Assembly: GCA_020912385.1 (NCBI GenBank)
Contig: CP087211.1
Coordinates: 2,418,001 to 2,482,000, forward strand
DNA length: 64,000 nucleotides
DNA from: Neofusicoccum parvum
Taxonomy: Eukaryota > Ascomycota > Dothideomycetes > Botryosphaeriales > Botryosphaeriaceae
Direction: 5' to 3'
Made by a program: the position numbers and the translations under genes. The notes under the pieces were generated by a model. The model saw only the letters and a program-made list of their open reading frames with translations. It did no database searches and had not been told where the DNA came from. This document shows, piece by piece, positions 33,260 through 45,074 of the stretch (its first letter is position 1; each line of letters opens with the position of its first letter).

Positions 33260-35948
33260 ATGGGCAACAACTCCAGCAGAGAGCAGCGGCCCGGCACGTC
33301 GCTGGGCCACTCGAGGTCCCACGATGGCACGTCGCAGTCCCACCACCAGAGCTCCCAGCAGCCGTCGAGCGACCGCATGTACTCGTCTCGCGGCGGCCGC
33401 AGCAGCAGACCCGACCTCTCCTTCCTCGGCATAAACACCAGCTCCGACAGAGATCCCCCCGAGTTCACCAGACGCGAGACCCGCGCCGAGCGTGAGGCCC
33501 GAAAACGGGAGAAGGAGCGCGTTCTGAGGGAGCAGGAGCGCGAGCGGAGCATGCGTGAGGAGGGTGTCGACGGCGGATACTTGGTTACCCTGGGCACGTA
33601 CACAGGTCCCGAGGACTTCAGCAAGCAGATCGTCCGCCAGCTGATGGTACGCCGTCCTGCTGCCCGGAACGCGATGGTGAGGCTAACTGTCCTAGATTGA
33701 ACGCCGCCTGGCTCCGTTTTGGAAGGGCCTGAACGACCACGAGGATACGTGGACCGAAGCACAGCTGGTATGCGTCGCCAATGACCGCCCGCTTCCCGCC
33801 CCAGACGAGCCTCTCCCGCCCGACCTGGAGCTTGTCCGGACCGTGGAATCCAAGAACCCCAAGTCGTCCGAACAGAGTCTCAACGGCCTCATGGTGCCCA
33901 TCACCGGGAGATCGCACTCGGCCACTTCCGACGCCTCTGGCCGCCTCTCCCCCGGCCAGGGAGCTTTCTCGCTGCCTTCGGCTCCCTCGCCCCTCGGTAA
34001 CACATCCTCATCATCTCCCTTTTTCCGCGGCCGCGCGAAGACTCTCGCCGCCTTGACAACATCCTCGAAGAATAATTCCCAAACTGATATGACGCCCCAA
34101 GAGGTCATGCTGCCAAAGGACCCTTACGTGAACGGCCAGCGACTCGAAGCTTTCCTTTACAAAGACGCCTCCGAATGTCCGATTTGCTTTCTCTACTATC
34201 CTCCTTACCTGAACAGGACAAGGTGTTGCGATCAGCCCATCTGCTCTGAATGCTTCGTACAGATCAAACGGCCCGACCCCCATCCGCCCGAGCATCACGA
34301 TTCGAACGACCCGAACGCCCCGAGCCCCTCGGCCGACCCCCAAGACGATTGCCGGTTGGTGTCCGAGCCCTCCGCATGCCCCTTCTGCGTGCAACCTGAA
34401 TTTGGGGTTACGTATGAGCCGCCTCCGTTCAGGAAAGGCCTCGTGTATCAGGGGCAGAGCATCCACCCCTCTGCAATGTCATCCTCTTCGTCTCTCGCCT
34501 CCCCAACCTCTATCGAGAGCGGAGGCGGGAGGAGGAGAGGCAAGTCTCTCTCTGCAAACTCACCGCAGGTCATCACCACGGATATGGTGCGTCCGGATTG
34601 GGCGAAGAAACTCGCCGACGCACGAGCACATGCACTGCGGAGATCTGCCGCTGCAACTGCTCTCCACAACGCCGCATATGTAATTGGCAACAATTCGTCC
34701 GACAGCAGAGGGTTCGGTCTAGGTAGGAGGAGAAGAACGTTCTTGAACAGCGACAGTCAAAACAGCAGCGGCACAGGAACACCGCGGAATGGCTCAAGTG
34801 ACCCTCTGACTCAACTTTTAGGCGGTGGTCCTTCAAGTAGGGAGCGTGCAGGTGCAAACGAAGGCCAAGATCTTGTTGCCGGCCGTCACAGCTCGCGGAG
34901 AAGTCGTATGGAAGATCTCGAAGAGCTAATGATGATGGAAGCGATTAGGCTGAGTCTCGCGGCGGAAGAGGAGAGAAAGAGGAAGGAGGAGAAGGATGCT
35001 GCAAAGCAGGCCAAAAAGGACGAGAAGAAGAAGGCCAAGGAGGAGAAGAAGGCTCAAAAGCAGGGTCGTAAAACTGGTTTCTTTCCCATTGACATCCCAG
35101 AAGACGACAACTCCCAGGCCGGTCCTTCTGGACAGAGCGAATCAAAAGGAAAGGCAATCGACCGTTCAGGGGCTGGCTTCAACCCGATGAGCGAGCCAAC
35201 GTCTACCCTGAACTCTGGAGCAACGTCATCCGCACGCGCAGATCCACAGAAGCATCTTGAGGAAAGCAGAGCACGCATTCAGAAACCTTCAGACTCGGTT
35301 GGTCCCGCCTCTCCCTTCGACCCCACCGGTCAGACATCTCATCGCATGGCACTACGACAGCTCTCCAACGCATCCTCGTCTGCATCATCTTTGGCCGAAT
35401 CCGAGCCCGATTCCCTGCGTCAAAACAGTCCAGGGGTAAATTCTGGGTCCTCGTTTGAACCGTCACCCAACACCAGCGGCTTGAGCCTTGGTGGTGCGTC
35501 GCCAGTGGATGCGAATTTCGGGACTGATACACCTCCAGGGGGCGGTGCGGGTACTGAGCCCATGTTCAACTTTAGGAGTTTGGCTGCCGTGATTGGAAAC
35601 GAGGATGAAAGGGAAAAGTCTAAGAGTGAACATATCGAGGATGTCGGCCCCACTACCCCTTCGCCTGAGACTTCAGCGCACGAGACGGCCAAGGTCGAGG
35701 AGGTAACGGTCCCTGCGCTATCTCCGGCGGATGCAGAAGGTAGCAGCGCAAGCCGGAGTCGTGGAGACTCAGGCGAGAGCTCAAGCAGTGCGCCCCCTCC
35801 CGTCTTTATCACACCAGCCAGTCCTCCTCCGGACGCTAAGGCACCTATGCTGCCAATGCCGGATTTTGGCAGCGATGATCTGGAGCAGAAGAGCTACGGA
35901 GATGTCCAGGTTGACGAGCAAGAGCGCCATGAAACCAATGCCCATTGA
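33260..35948 (+). CDS. sip5: Sip5-family RING-like protein
   Basis: Exons 33260-33646 and 33696-35948 (49-nt intron) give 879 aa. The N-terminus MGNNSS is a candidate N-myristoylation site. A Ser/His/Arg-rich stretch and a charged helix (RREARAEREARKREKE type, about 70-105) precede the conserved Sip5 segments [39 protein letters not shown]. A Cys-rich RING-like module lies at about 290-360 (CPICFLYY..CCDQPICSECF..CPFC). An acidic/Lys coiled coil (about 545-590) includes a DLEELMMMEAIRLSLAAEEE segment that resembles a ubiquitin-interacting motif. A long disordered Ser/Pro-rich tail follows. Yeast Sip5 binds Snf1 kinase and the Glc7/Reg1 phosphatase; in filamentous fungi the role is inferred. 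Membrane-tethered cytosolic location is likely if myristoylated. Confidence 0.87.
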
Positions 35949-37939
35949 GACTCAGCTACACATGGATACGGATGTCCGAGAGGTTTACAAATGCAATCTC
36001 AACATTCAGAGCATCATTTCTCTTTCTGTCTCTCCTCTCATTCCCTTTTGGAAATACAACATCATAGGCGTACCGGGTGGTGGAATGGGACGGAACGCGA
36101 CCTGGCATGATCGACGAATCAAGTACGAGCGTCGGTCACTGATTCTCCTTGACTTCCTTCAAACCTCTCTTTCATGGACAGTATTATTTTTCTTCTCATT
36201 TTTGGTGGGAATCTGCAGTACTTGACGGCGTCCTTTTCAACACCTTGTTAGTGGTCAGCGGTCAGTTGGTAACTGTGCGAACCATGTGTCTGTGTGTCTT
36301 TTTTTCTACTGCTGCGTGGTTGGTACCCTGCTTGCCTTTAGTCTCCACTTTTCTCGCGGGGTGTTGGCAAAAGAATTACAGAGGTTCACCGTCCGCCCGG
36401 CATCCTAGGGGGTTTCTTTTCAAATTCTACCATACTTTCGCTGGCGTGGAACTTTGTGTAGGGACGGACGCCTTTTCCGTCCTTCTTTTCCACTTCCTTT
36501 CGGGTTGGATACACGGGTTGTACGTATCTCATCTACAGGGTCCGACTGATGTAAAGAGGAAGGCGGGGGGCGCAATCGAGCGACAAGCAACTTTCCTGCC
36601 TTTCGTTCTCTCTCCGAATGAGGTGTGCATCGTCATCGTCATCGTCATCGTGGATGGAAAAGGATTGATCCTGTCCGAGGGGGATTAATCAGCACCGCGC
36701 CTTCGGTGGAGCGGTAGTTCAAGCATTCGACCTAACGCGATCGTCCGCGGGCGTCCATCTGTCAAAGCCGTGCCTTCAACTTCCCACGCGTGAACTCCTT
36801 GCCTTCTACCTCGAACGCTCGCTCACCTTTTTTCTAAAATCGGATTTACCTCGCATATATGAAAGGGTCCGGCTATATCTCAAGGGATCACGAAGCTTTT
36901 TTCCCCCTCTGTGGCACAACCAGGGGATAAAAAAGCTTGTTCAATGCAGCCCAGCCTTGGCCCTCCCTCCTTTTTTTCTTTTTCTCCGCGATTCGAACCA
37001 GTGATCCCGCGGCGTCGTGGGTTTCCTCCGCGTGACGCGCATCCGCTTTCCGGTCGAGATCGAACGGGTCGCCGTTTGACTCTTTATCAGATCTCTTAGG
37101 ATCCCGGCTTTCTCGCTCTGCTGGACGGCGGGGTTGCGGCGATGTGAAGGCGTTGAACCGCTGCTGGCTGGAAAATGGGGATTTTCACGCTGCCCGCCAG
37201 TGCATGGTGTCTCACGCTCTGGGTGACGTCCTCCCCGAATAGGCTCGAGAGGGGCAACTCAGCTTCTGCCTTTTTCCTGTGTTGAAGGCTTGCTCGAATT
37301 TGTAGTGGGGTGTTGTCTGTTAGGTGGCCGGTGTGAAGAAAGAAATATCTAAATTACATAAAAGTGGGCTTGTCCTCAAGACTGTTGTGTCTGGAGGAAT
37401 GCTTTGGTTGCCTGTGCAAGTGTGCTTGTCTTTGAGCTTGGTAGGATGAGCTTTACATGACGCTGGTTATAGCGTTCTTCTGTTTATGGTTGGAGGAGCT
37501 GAAGTATTCGTCTGCATTCAAAAGTTTTAGGTAAGATATCCTTTACTTTACTTGTCCTTGTTCTAGACGTCGTGGCAGCTGATTGCGCACAGTTGAAGCA
37601 TCTTTTGATTGCGGGAACAAAGCGACGGTGACGGCGAGTTTGTTGCACCCAACACCGTTCATTCTCTAGAGAAGGGTGGAAGCAAGGGCATAAAGTCCTG
37701 CAGTTCACATGTCATGCCCAGGTCTTTTGTTCAGGTACACGATAGTTTGTGTGGATATGTAAAGATGATCTCAATTCAAGATCAAATCAAGTATGTACTC
37801 AATCTGCGCCCCATTTCCTCCTCAAGTGCGGTATCATAAAAATAAGCAAGCCAAACTCCTCCCAAAATCAAACGCCATCCGGGTGCTGGTCTAAGCGAAT
37901 TCGGTTCGTTGTCCATCGTCTAATGTTATTTCCTTCTCA
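35949..37939. other. Intergenic: convergent 3' regions of sip5 and atg15
   Basis: The two flanking genes converge here. A (CATCGT)x4 microsatellite lies at 36628-36651. T-rich and AT-richer sequence is scattered through it. Two short B-box-like stretches near 36990-37070 do not fold as tRNA. No gene supported. Confidence 0.4.
36628..36651. repeat. Microsatellite (CATCGT)x4
   Basis: Four exact 6-bp units in the sip5/atg15 intergenic region. Confidence 0.9.
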
Positions 37940-40108
37940 TCACATCTCATCCTTGATTTGATCGTCCTCCCACTCCTTGCAACGTCCGAGCAAGTTCCGG
38001 TGAGCACACTTGTGGTGAGGCTTAGGAGTGGGAGACGCAGTTGTAGTCGGAGAGGGATCCACACAGATGAGTCCGAACCAGTTCTTGGACGTGCAGCTGT
38101 GACTGGTTGATGCTACAGTGCTTGTAGGGACGGAGCTCAGGGACGGTTTGGGTGTGGCTGAGTTAGTCGTTGTGGTGGTCGTAGGAGGATCATCGCAGCC
38201 ACCGAACCAGCCCGGCGTTGCACAGCTCGTCGTTGAAGTAGAGGTGGATGAAGTGGTGGATGTGGTTGTAGAAGGGTCATTGCAACCAAACCAGCCCGGG
38301 GTTTCACACGTTGTGGTGGTGTTAGAAGATGTGGTGGTAGAAGTTGAGCTCGAAGTGGTCGTAGTAGTAGGCACTGGGAAGATGCTCGTGGATGTCGTGA
38401 TGACGGTATGAGTGGTCTTGTCGTTGCAACCAAACCATCCAGGCTGGCATTTGTTAGTGGAGATTCAGCGGACAAGAAGGGAGATGGCTTACCGTATCGC
38501 AAGTTGTGGACGTGATGATCGTAGTCGATGTTGTGGATGGACCCGAGGTGGTGCTCTCGTCGAGACATCCCCACCATCCTGGAGTCTTGCACGTCTCGGT
38601 CCTAGTCAAGGTGGAGGTGGCAGTGCTGCTCATGGAGCTCGTAGTCGTGTCAGATCCGTTGCTCTCGAAGAACTTCCAGTTGAAACAGTCGGTACAACTA
38701 ATGTCAGGGTTGCACGGAGGAACTTCGTCGTATCTTTCGATAACGTCATGAATGACCTGCTGTATCCGGTGAGTCCCGGCACCAACGCGCCAGCCAAGAT
38801 CTCCAACAGTGTCGTAAGTGCAGATGGAGCCGCCGTGGCAGACACTTTGCATGGCATAGCCGCCGATGGTACACACGGAGGTGGCTGTGTTGCAAAGACC
38901 CATGTACATAGGATCTGCGGTATGGCCAAAGTGGTAAATTCCGGAGCCGGTCCTATCTTGGTGGCGGCCAAGGTGGTAGTCTGGAGGAGTAGGCAGGCCC
39001 AGCCGAGATGCCGCCATGGCCTCACCCGGAGCTTCAAAGGTGATGACCGGGAGTCCGTAGGTCAATCCCAGAAGACTGCCCGTAGCACCTCCGAGAGAGT
39101 GGCCGGATATCCAAACATCAGACTCGGGATACAGCGCAGTGACGTTGTGGTAGAGGTCTTGGACGGCATAGTAATAGCGGTTCTTTTCGATGAGATTCTG
39201 CTCCACGCATGTCGCGTTGCAGGTGTAGGTAGCCGTCATGCAGTCGCAGACCTGCCTCCACATGTAGGAGCCGCCCTGGCCGCAGCAGCAGCCAAAAAAG
39301 AGGTTGTCGTTGACCTTGTCGTTGGTGGTCGTCTCGGAGCCATCGAAGACAGCCGGCGAAGTGCCCTTGATGCCAATGACCACGGTGGAGTTCGTGGTGT
39401 CGGCGAAGATGTGGCCGCGCAGACCATCGGCCTCCCAGCCAAAGTCCTCGGTGTAGTTGAAGCCGCCCCTGACGTCTGACCATTCCGGCTGAGTGGGATC
39501 TGTGACATAGGCGTTTGCTGCCATTCTGGCGTAGGTCAGGACGCTCTCCTTGTCCGTCACATTTGGGCCAGCAATCTCGTCGGTGGTCCAGGCAGAGGCG
39601 GGCAGGACGACGCCTTTTCCGGTCTGGCGCTTTGTTTCGAGAATGTGGCTGATGGCCTCGGGGCTGCGGTCGGCCAGGCGTTCGATGCTGAGGGCGCTGG
39701 AGCGGGCGCGGAGGCGTGGCGCCGGCTCCCGGTGGGCGGGGTCGTCGTCGGAGGCGACCCACAAGGGCGCGTCGGGACGGATGTCCAGGCGACGGTGCAG
39801 GCCGGGATACTTGTGGGTGCCGTGGTGGAAGATGTGCTTCAGCGTCTGGAGGGATGGCGGCATCAGCATCGCCGTCCACCGGCGTTCGGGCCAGGCATAC
39901 TCACGAAGTCCATCTCCCTTGCTAGCTGCCTGGACCCGTCTTCGTGCGGCGTGCCCGGCGGCAGCACAGGGAGGATGCCCGAGCCATCGTTCTCCTGGGG
40001 CAGCAGATCGGCGGCGGCGGGATGGATGGCCTGCAGCGAGAGCAGGGTGGTGAGGAGGGCGGCGGTGGCTTTGCCGGCAGAGCAGCGGATGCGGTGCTTG
40101 GAGGGCAT
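37940..40108 (-). CDS. atg15: Autophagy-related lipase Atg15
   Basis: Exons 40108-39905, 39845-38493 and 38443-37940 (minus strand) give 686 aa. An N-terminal hydrophobic segment ([20 protein letters not shown], residues about 14-33) is the signal anchor that delivers Atg15 through the endosomal pathway to the vacuole. A class-3 lipase core carries GHSLGG with nucleophile Ser318. Atg15-specific features include the [11 protein letters not shown] segment, the Cys-rich [17 protein letters not shown], and FNWKFFE. The C-terminal Ser/Thr-rich tail holds repeated Cys/Trp units of CxTPGWFGC form. Function: phospholipase that breaks down membranes of autophagic bodies in the vacuole. Divergent from the VPS9-domain gene with 381 bp between ATGs, in which two GATA sites occur. 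Confidence 0.92.
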
Positions 40109-40489
40109 GGTGGCGACGGATGTCAGGGAAAGGAGCAAGACATGACAGGGCGTGCGAGCGCGGGGTGAGTGGGCGGGCTCGGACGCAGGCGAGCGCAGGT
40201 AGAGTGGCAGACGGGGGGCTGCTTCAGGGAGGCGTGAAGGTTGGGGATGGCGAGCAGGAGCCGGACGGTGGTGGAGCTGGTCGCGCGTCATAAGACCAGC
40301 TTGGCGGCTTATCTTATCGGCAGCCGCGTCGGCCGCGCTGGCGCCGGTTTCGTCTGGAGCTCCGCAGGCACCGGCGTGTCTCGTGCTCGCCGTGTGCCAG
40401 AGCTCCAGCGCTATCAATAGCAACGCGCAATTACACCACCGCGACATGCTCCCCGGGCCCCAGGCTCCCTAACTGCCACGTCGCCCACC
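40109..40489. promoter_or_regulatory. Divergent promoter, atg15 / VPS9-domain gene
   Basis: 381 bp between divergent start codons. It carries the GATA doublet at 40308-40318; no clear TATA box is seen in either direction. Confidence 0.5.
40308..40318. promoter_or_regulatory. Overlapping GATA doublet (CTTATCTTATC) between atg15 and VPS9 gene
   Basis: Reads GATAAGATAAG on the minus strand: two HGATAR sites in tandem, 200 bp upstream of the atg15 ATG and 172 bp upstream of the VPS9-domain ATG. GATA factors (AreA type) control nitrogen-starvation genes, which would suit an autophagy gene. The control itself is inference. Confidence 0.5.
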
Positions 40490-42782
40490 ATGTCCGCCGA
40501 CGACGAGCGCCCGAAGATGATCCACGCCTCCAAGAGCTTCAGCCGCTTTGATGCCGCCCCGCAAGGGCCCCGCCATCGCAGCCGCGCAAGCACCGTGGGA
40601 GCTACCATTCCCGAGATCCTGCACCCCAACGCCTTCGCCCACCCCGACAGCGACGCCGGCGAGAAGGGCGACGTCTTCGCCACCCGCTCCGAGGATGGCG
40701 ACCACCACGACGACGACCAGCCCGGCGACGTCGCCCTGCCGCAGTCGTTCGAGGACCTGCCCATCGAGATCAGGAGCCTGGCCGAGAGGTTTGAATGAGC
40801 CCTCACAGTCACTTGGTGCCATGCTGACGCGGTCCAGGTTCCTGGAGTCGCTCTCCGCACGCGTGCACCCCACCCCCATCAGCGTCGACTCGCTCTCCGA
40901 CCTGTTCCAGGAGTTCTACGTCCGCGCGGCCTCTCAGATAGACACCCACATCGCCGCCCTCTCCACCAGACTCTCCCGCCAGGGCTCCACCACCTCGCTG
41001 GCCTCTCGCACATCTACAAGCTCGCGGAATGCCCGGAAGACCTCCGACTCCGCTCTGGAGCAGCAAATGCTCACCGTGTCGGAAGTTGCGGATCGGAAAA
41101 AAGCCCGCAGAATGCTGGAGCTCAAGCGAGTGGCTCTGGAGGAGGCCGTGGAGAGGGCTGTTTGCGAGAAGGTGAGTGCTGCCGTGATCTGGCAACTCTG
41201 TCCTTGTGCGTCTCCTGCCAAGCAAATGTTAAACAGGGTTTAGATATACTCCCGGATATGGCGACACCGCAGCACCGACGATGCCGAACGCGACGAGAAG
41301 CTCCGATCACGCACCGCAGCTCTGTCTGTCGTCGGCATCGGCCTAAAAGAGCTTCTCGGACATGGCGAAGAAATCACCCCCGAAATGCGCAAGTCTATGG
41401 AGGAAAAGGAGGAAAAGATACCCGAGATGCTGGCTGAGGCGCGCGAGAGCATCCAAAAGATGAATGACGAAAAATTCCCTCTTGGGAAGTTACAGCATCT
41501 GACTGCTGCCCACAAGAGCATCGTTGAAGCCCTTTCGCAGATCTTCCCTAGCTCCTCCTCCGCCGACGAAATCCTGCCAACTCTCATCTACACTCTCATC
41601 ACTTCCTCGCCGGACAGCATCTGCGTCATCAGCAACTTGCATTTTATCCAGAGATTTAGGACCGCGAGCAAGCTTGATGGCGAGACCTCGTACTGCCTGG
41701 TTAACCTGGAGGCTTCCATTGCGTTCCTGGAGACCGTTGATCTTTCAACTCTCAGAGCAGATGAGCTCCCTGGAGGGCCAGAAAAGCCATCCGGCAGACC
41801 AATCACTCCCCGAGGGGATGCCCCACCGATGGACCTTGGAATAACACCTGCCAAGGCAAGCCTATCCCCCGGAGGCAAAGATGACAAGAGCGAGGCGCTT
41901 CCCTCACCCATGGACAAGTCTCAGAGGCGTTTGAGCAACTTGATCCAGGCGCAAACCAACCGGATTGAAGCTGCCAGTGATGCAGCGCGTCAGGCAGTGC
42001 TGGACAGCGCCGATCAGGCGTTCGAATCGATCAACCAAACACTGGACAACAGCCTCAAGTTCCTGTTTGGCCGCCTGAAAGAAGAGCAGGCCGGAGGGAA
42101 GACTGAAGCCGTCCGTCCAAAAACTCTGGAGGATGTTCGCAAGCTCGTCAGCACCCCGCCGCCTCTTGATGATAACGCCAGTGCAGGCAGCTCTATCAAC
42201 GAGGAAGCTACTGAATCCCAACGTGACACCAAAGTCACTGATCTTTTCGGCGGTCGGAGACCTCTCCGGGAGCGCAGTGTCGACAGTGCAAAGAGCGGCG
42301 CTAGCAGTAGACGAGTTGCATTCACTCCCGCAGACAAAGGCACTGATCCTCTCACAAGCCCTCCTCCCACTGCGTCTACTCCCACTAACGCCGGGAATTC
42401 CGCTGTGGAGTCGATGCGGAACCTGGGCAGTTCATTGAACCCGCTGCGCGGGTTTGGCGGAATGAACATGCTGCCGAGATTCGGCAGGACCAACACAGCA
42501 CCTCCCACGCCTACAGCGCCACAAGTGGATGGTCCCCAGAGCGAAGCAAGCAAGCCTGCTCCGACTTCATCACCTTCACCCTCGCCCACCCCTGTTGCAG
42601 AACCAGACCCGAAGGCGGCGGCTGCTTTAAAGAGGCTTGATGAGCTCAGCAAGACGGCGCCTCCAATTAAGCGGTTCATCGAAGCTAAGGAAGCCAAGGA
42701 TCTGAAGATTGGAGATGTTGATGACCTGTTGAAGGATTACCACCGGTTAGCATCTGCGTTGAGAGCGGCGATCAAACCGTAA
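40490..42782 (+). CDS. VPS9-domain protein (Rab5/Vps21-type GEF)
   Basis: Exons 40490-40788, 40838-41171 and 41244-42782 give 723 aa. The VPS9 domain lies at about residues 288-380: KLQHLTAAHKSIVEAL, then DEILPTLIYTLITSSPDSICVISNLHFIQRF and GETSYCLVNLEASIAFLETVD. Asp319 and Tyr361 fall at the catalytic positions of the family. The N-terminal third is partly disordered with a helical bundle; the C-terminal third is Ser/Pro/Thr-rich and ends in a short helical segment (KRFIEAKEAKDLKIGDVDDLLKDYHRLASAL). VPS9 proteins exchange GDP for GTP on Rab5-type GTPases, acting in endosome and vacuole transport. No CUE domain is seen, so it is not the Vps9 orthologue; Muk1-like is plausible. Confidence 0.87.
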
Positions 42783-43657
42783 GTGGCGTGCAGAGGACCT
42801 CCTTGACGTTTGATCGTATTCGAACGTGTTGTGATTCCCTATCTGTATTTGAGATTGTTGTACTTGCCTGCTCAAAAGAGAGTGAAGATGGCATTGTAAG
42901 AGTCTGAATTTCTGGCATTCGTTGGGCGTTTTGTAACGGGATGTACACTGGGAAAATCTTATATACGCGAACTCACTATAGATGGTCGGTGCTAGTGGGG
43001 TTCGGAATGGTTCTTTGGATTTTTGCGTGGGTTGCGAGCGCGTGGGGTTGTAGTTTTTGTGCAGATTGTATAAGAATGGGCTCTTCGTGGCTTTGGTGCG
43101 CTGCAGAACTGTCTGTGGGTTAGATAGTGAGATGATAAAACCTCGAGGAAATCGAGCTTCTCTCTTGGACACCATTTTGACTGCTGCGGCTATGGTCTTT
43201 GTAGATCCAGTTGCGTCTTAATTTCTGGTTGCTGACAAACTTCGGGGTAAGTGACTTCGTTCCTTCCAAGTTTCGCTTTGTCATTCCCGGCCTACAAAGT
43301 TCTATCAGTATCAGAATGGGGTATGCTATCCGAAAGATCCCCATACTGTTAACTCCGAACTTAAAAGCAAGTCTCTGATGAACTTCATCGGAGTAGCCCA
43401 TTAATGAAATTTCACTCATAAATCATGAATCTCCCAGTGTATTGAAGAAAGCCAAAAGGAGCAGGTTTTACCTTGACATGGACTTCGGTTCCTAGCGCAT
43501 TCGAGTGGATGCCGAACCTAAACATTAACACTCAGTCGGTACATGACGCAATTTAGCCGACCTTCCCCCGACGCGCCGTCCTTTCGCTCTGCCGCCCCAG
43601 CATCCACACCACCTCCGCACCACTCCGCAACGCAAACCCTCCACACCCACCGCAACC
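42783..43657. other. Intergenic between VPS9-domain gene and rtf2
   Basis: AT-richer 3' sequence, then a C-rich leader (about 43555-43657) before the rtf2 ATG. Nothing else supported. Confidence 0.4.
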
Positions 43658-44681
43658 ATGGGTAACGACGGCGGAAGGTACGCTTCAACTCCTCCTCTCA
43701 CCTCAACCCCCACTAACGCTTGCTCCCTCCCCACAGCATCCCCACCCGGCGCGAGCTCGTCAAGGAAGCGGCGCGCAACCCGACGACGTCGGAGCTCAAG
43801 GCCGCGGCGGTCGAGCAGTCGACGCACGCGTGGTCGACGGACCCGCTGTCCAACAAGCCGCTCGCGCGGCCCGTCGTCTCGGACGCCCTCGGCCGGCTGT
43901 ACAACAAGGACGCGCTGCTCGAGCACCTGCTGCCGGCCGCCGACCCGGACGACGCCGCCGCCGCCCAGCGCAAGGCCGACGCCGAGGCCCACGTGCTGAG
44001 GGGCGCGGTGCGGAGCCTGAAGGATGTGGTGGAGGTGCGGTTTGAGGTCGATGCCGACGCGAAGGGCGAGGATGGGGCCGAGGTGTGGGTCTGTCCTGTC
44101 GCGAGGGAGCGGTTGGGGCCGGGTGTGCGCGCGGTGTATCTGGTACCGTGCGGGCATGCGTTTGCCGGGAGCGTGATCAAGGAGGCCGGCGCGGAGAGGA
44201 CGTGTTTGCAGGTGAGTTGAGATGTGGCAGTGCGTGGTGGGGTGGGGAGTTGGCTGATGGGTGTGCACAGTGCAACGAGGCGTACGCGGAGAACGATGTT
44301 ATCCCGATTGTGCCGACGTCTGAGGAGGATATCGCGCGTCTGCAGCTGCGCACCAAGACGTTGAAGGAGAAGGGCTTGACGCATTCGCTGAAGAAGGCGG
44401 GCGGGAAGAAGCGCAAGAAGAACGCCGATGGCGAGGAGAAGGCGGCTGAGGCTAAGGACGGGGAGAAGAAGGCCAAAGTGGATGGAATCAAGAATACGGC
44501 TACGGCATCGCTTACTGCGAAGGTGTTGGCGGAGCAGGAGGAGCGCAACAAGCGTCGCAAGATGGAGAACAACGACAACCTGAAGAGTCTATTCGCGCCC
44601 AAGGAGAAAAAGAACCCTATGGGAAAGAACAAGGACTTCTTTACTCGTGGCTTCGACATTCCCGCGCAGGCAAAACGCTGA
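43658..44681 (+). CDS. rtf2: Replication termination factor 2 (Rtf2) family protein
   Basis: Exons 43658-43677, 43737-44211 and 44271-44681 give 301 aa. The 20-nt first exon encodes MGNDGG and joins to SIPTRRELVKEAARNP, the family's invariant start. The first half has LARPVVSDALGRLYNKDALLEHLLP. The second has a RING-variant VCPVARE..VYLVPCGHAFAGSVIKE..CLQCNEAY, and the C-terminus is Lys-rich, ending FAPKEKKNPMGKNKDFFTRGF. Rtf2 acts at stalled replication forks in fission yeast and has a splicing-linked role; nuclear. The first zinc-binding half has Asp in WSTDPLSNKPL where many Rtf2 proteins have Cys, so only the second half seems able to bind zinc in the RING manner. Confidence 0.92.
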
Positions 44682-45074
44682 GCTGTGTGCAGGCCGTACG
44701 AGCAGAGAGAGGCACATGGGGAGCTTCATATTTATAGGAGAGCATTGCAGGCGTTGGGGCTAATGGAATCACTTCGACAGTTAGGTCACTTCGGGAATAC
44801 CCGGCGAAATGGTATATTCTTGTTCTACACATCTATATCTCCTGGTCTTTGATTCGTGGATACCGCTCATATTTGAGATTTGATGGAAGGTTTTGAACTT
44901 TCTCATTGTAAGCTGACCACCCGGTGTCGATTGAAAGAAACATTGCATTCTTGAGTGTGACAGAAATTGACGAAAGGAGCAAATGGATTTTGGCAGTGTG
45001 TTAATCTCTCATTGTGTAGTTCACTCATTATGGCAAGCAGGGGCTGAAGGTCAGTAGGAAAGGCTACCTTCGAC
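44682..45074. other. Convergent 3' regions, rtf2 and oxidoreductase
   Basis: AT-rich sequence between two converging stop codons. No gene or structured element seen. Confidence 0.4.

Noticed and set aside
36149..36688. 179-codon plus-strand frame downstream of sip5
   Set aside because: Starts in 3' flank, includes a CATCGT microsatellite read as Ile-Val repeats, no domain or splice support.
36985..37090. tRNA-like B-box stretches (GGTTCGAATC and CGTTCGATC on the minus strand)
   Set aside because: No T-stem pairing, no anticodon arm, and no T-run terminator on the proper side.
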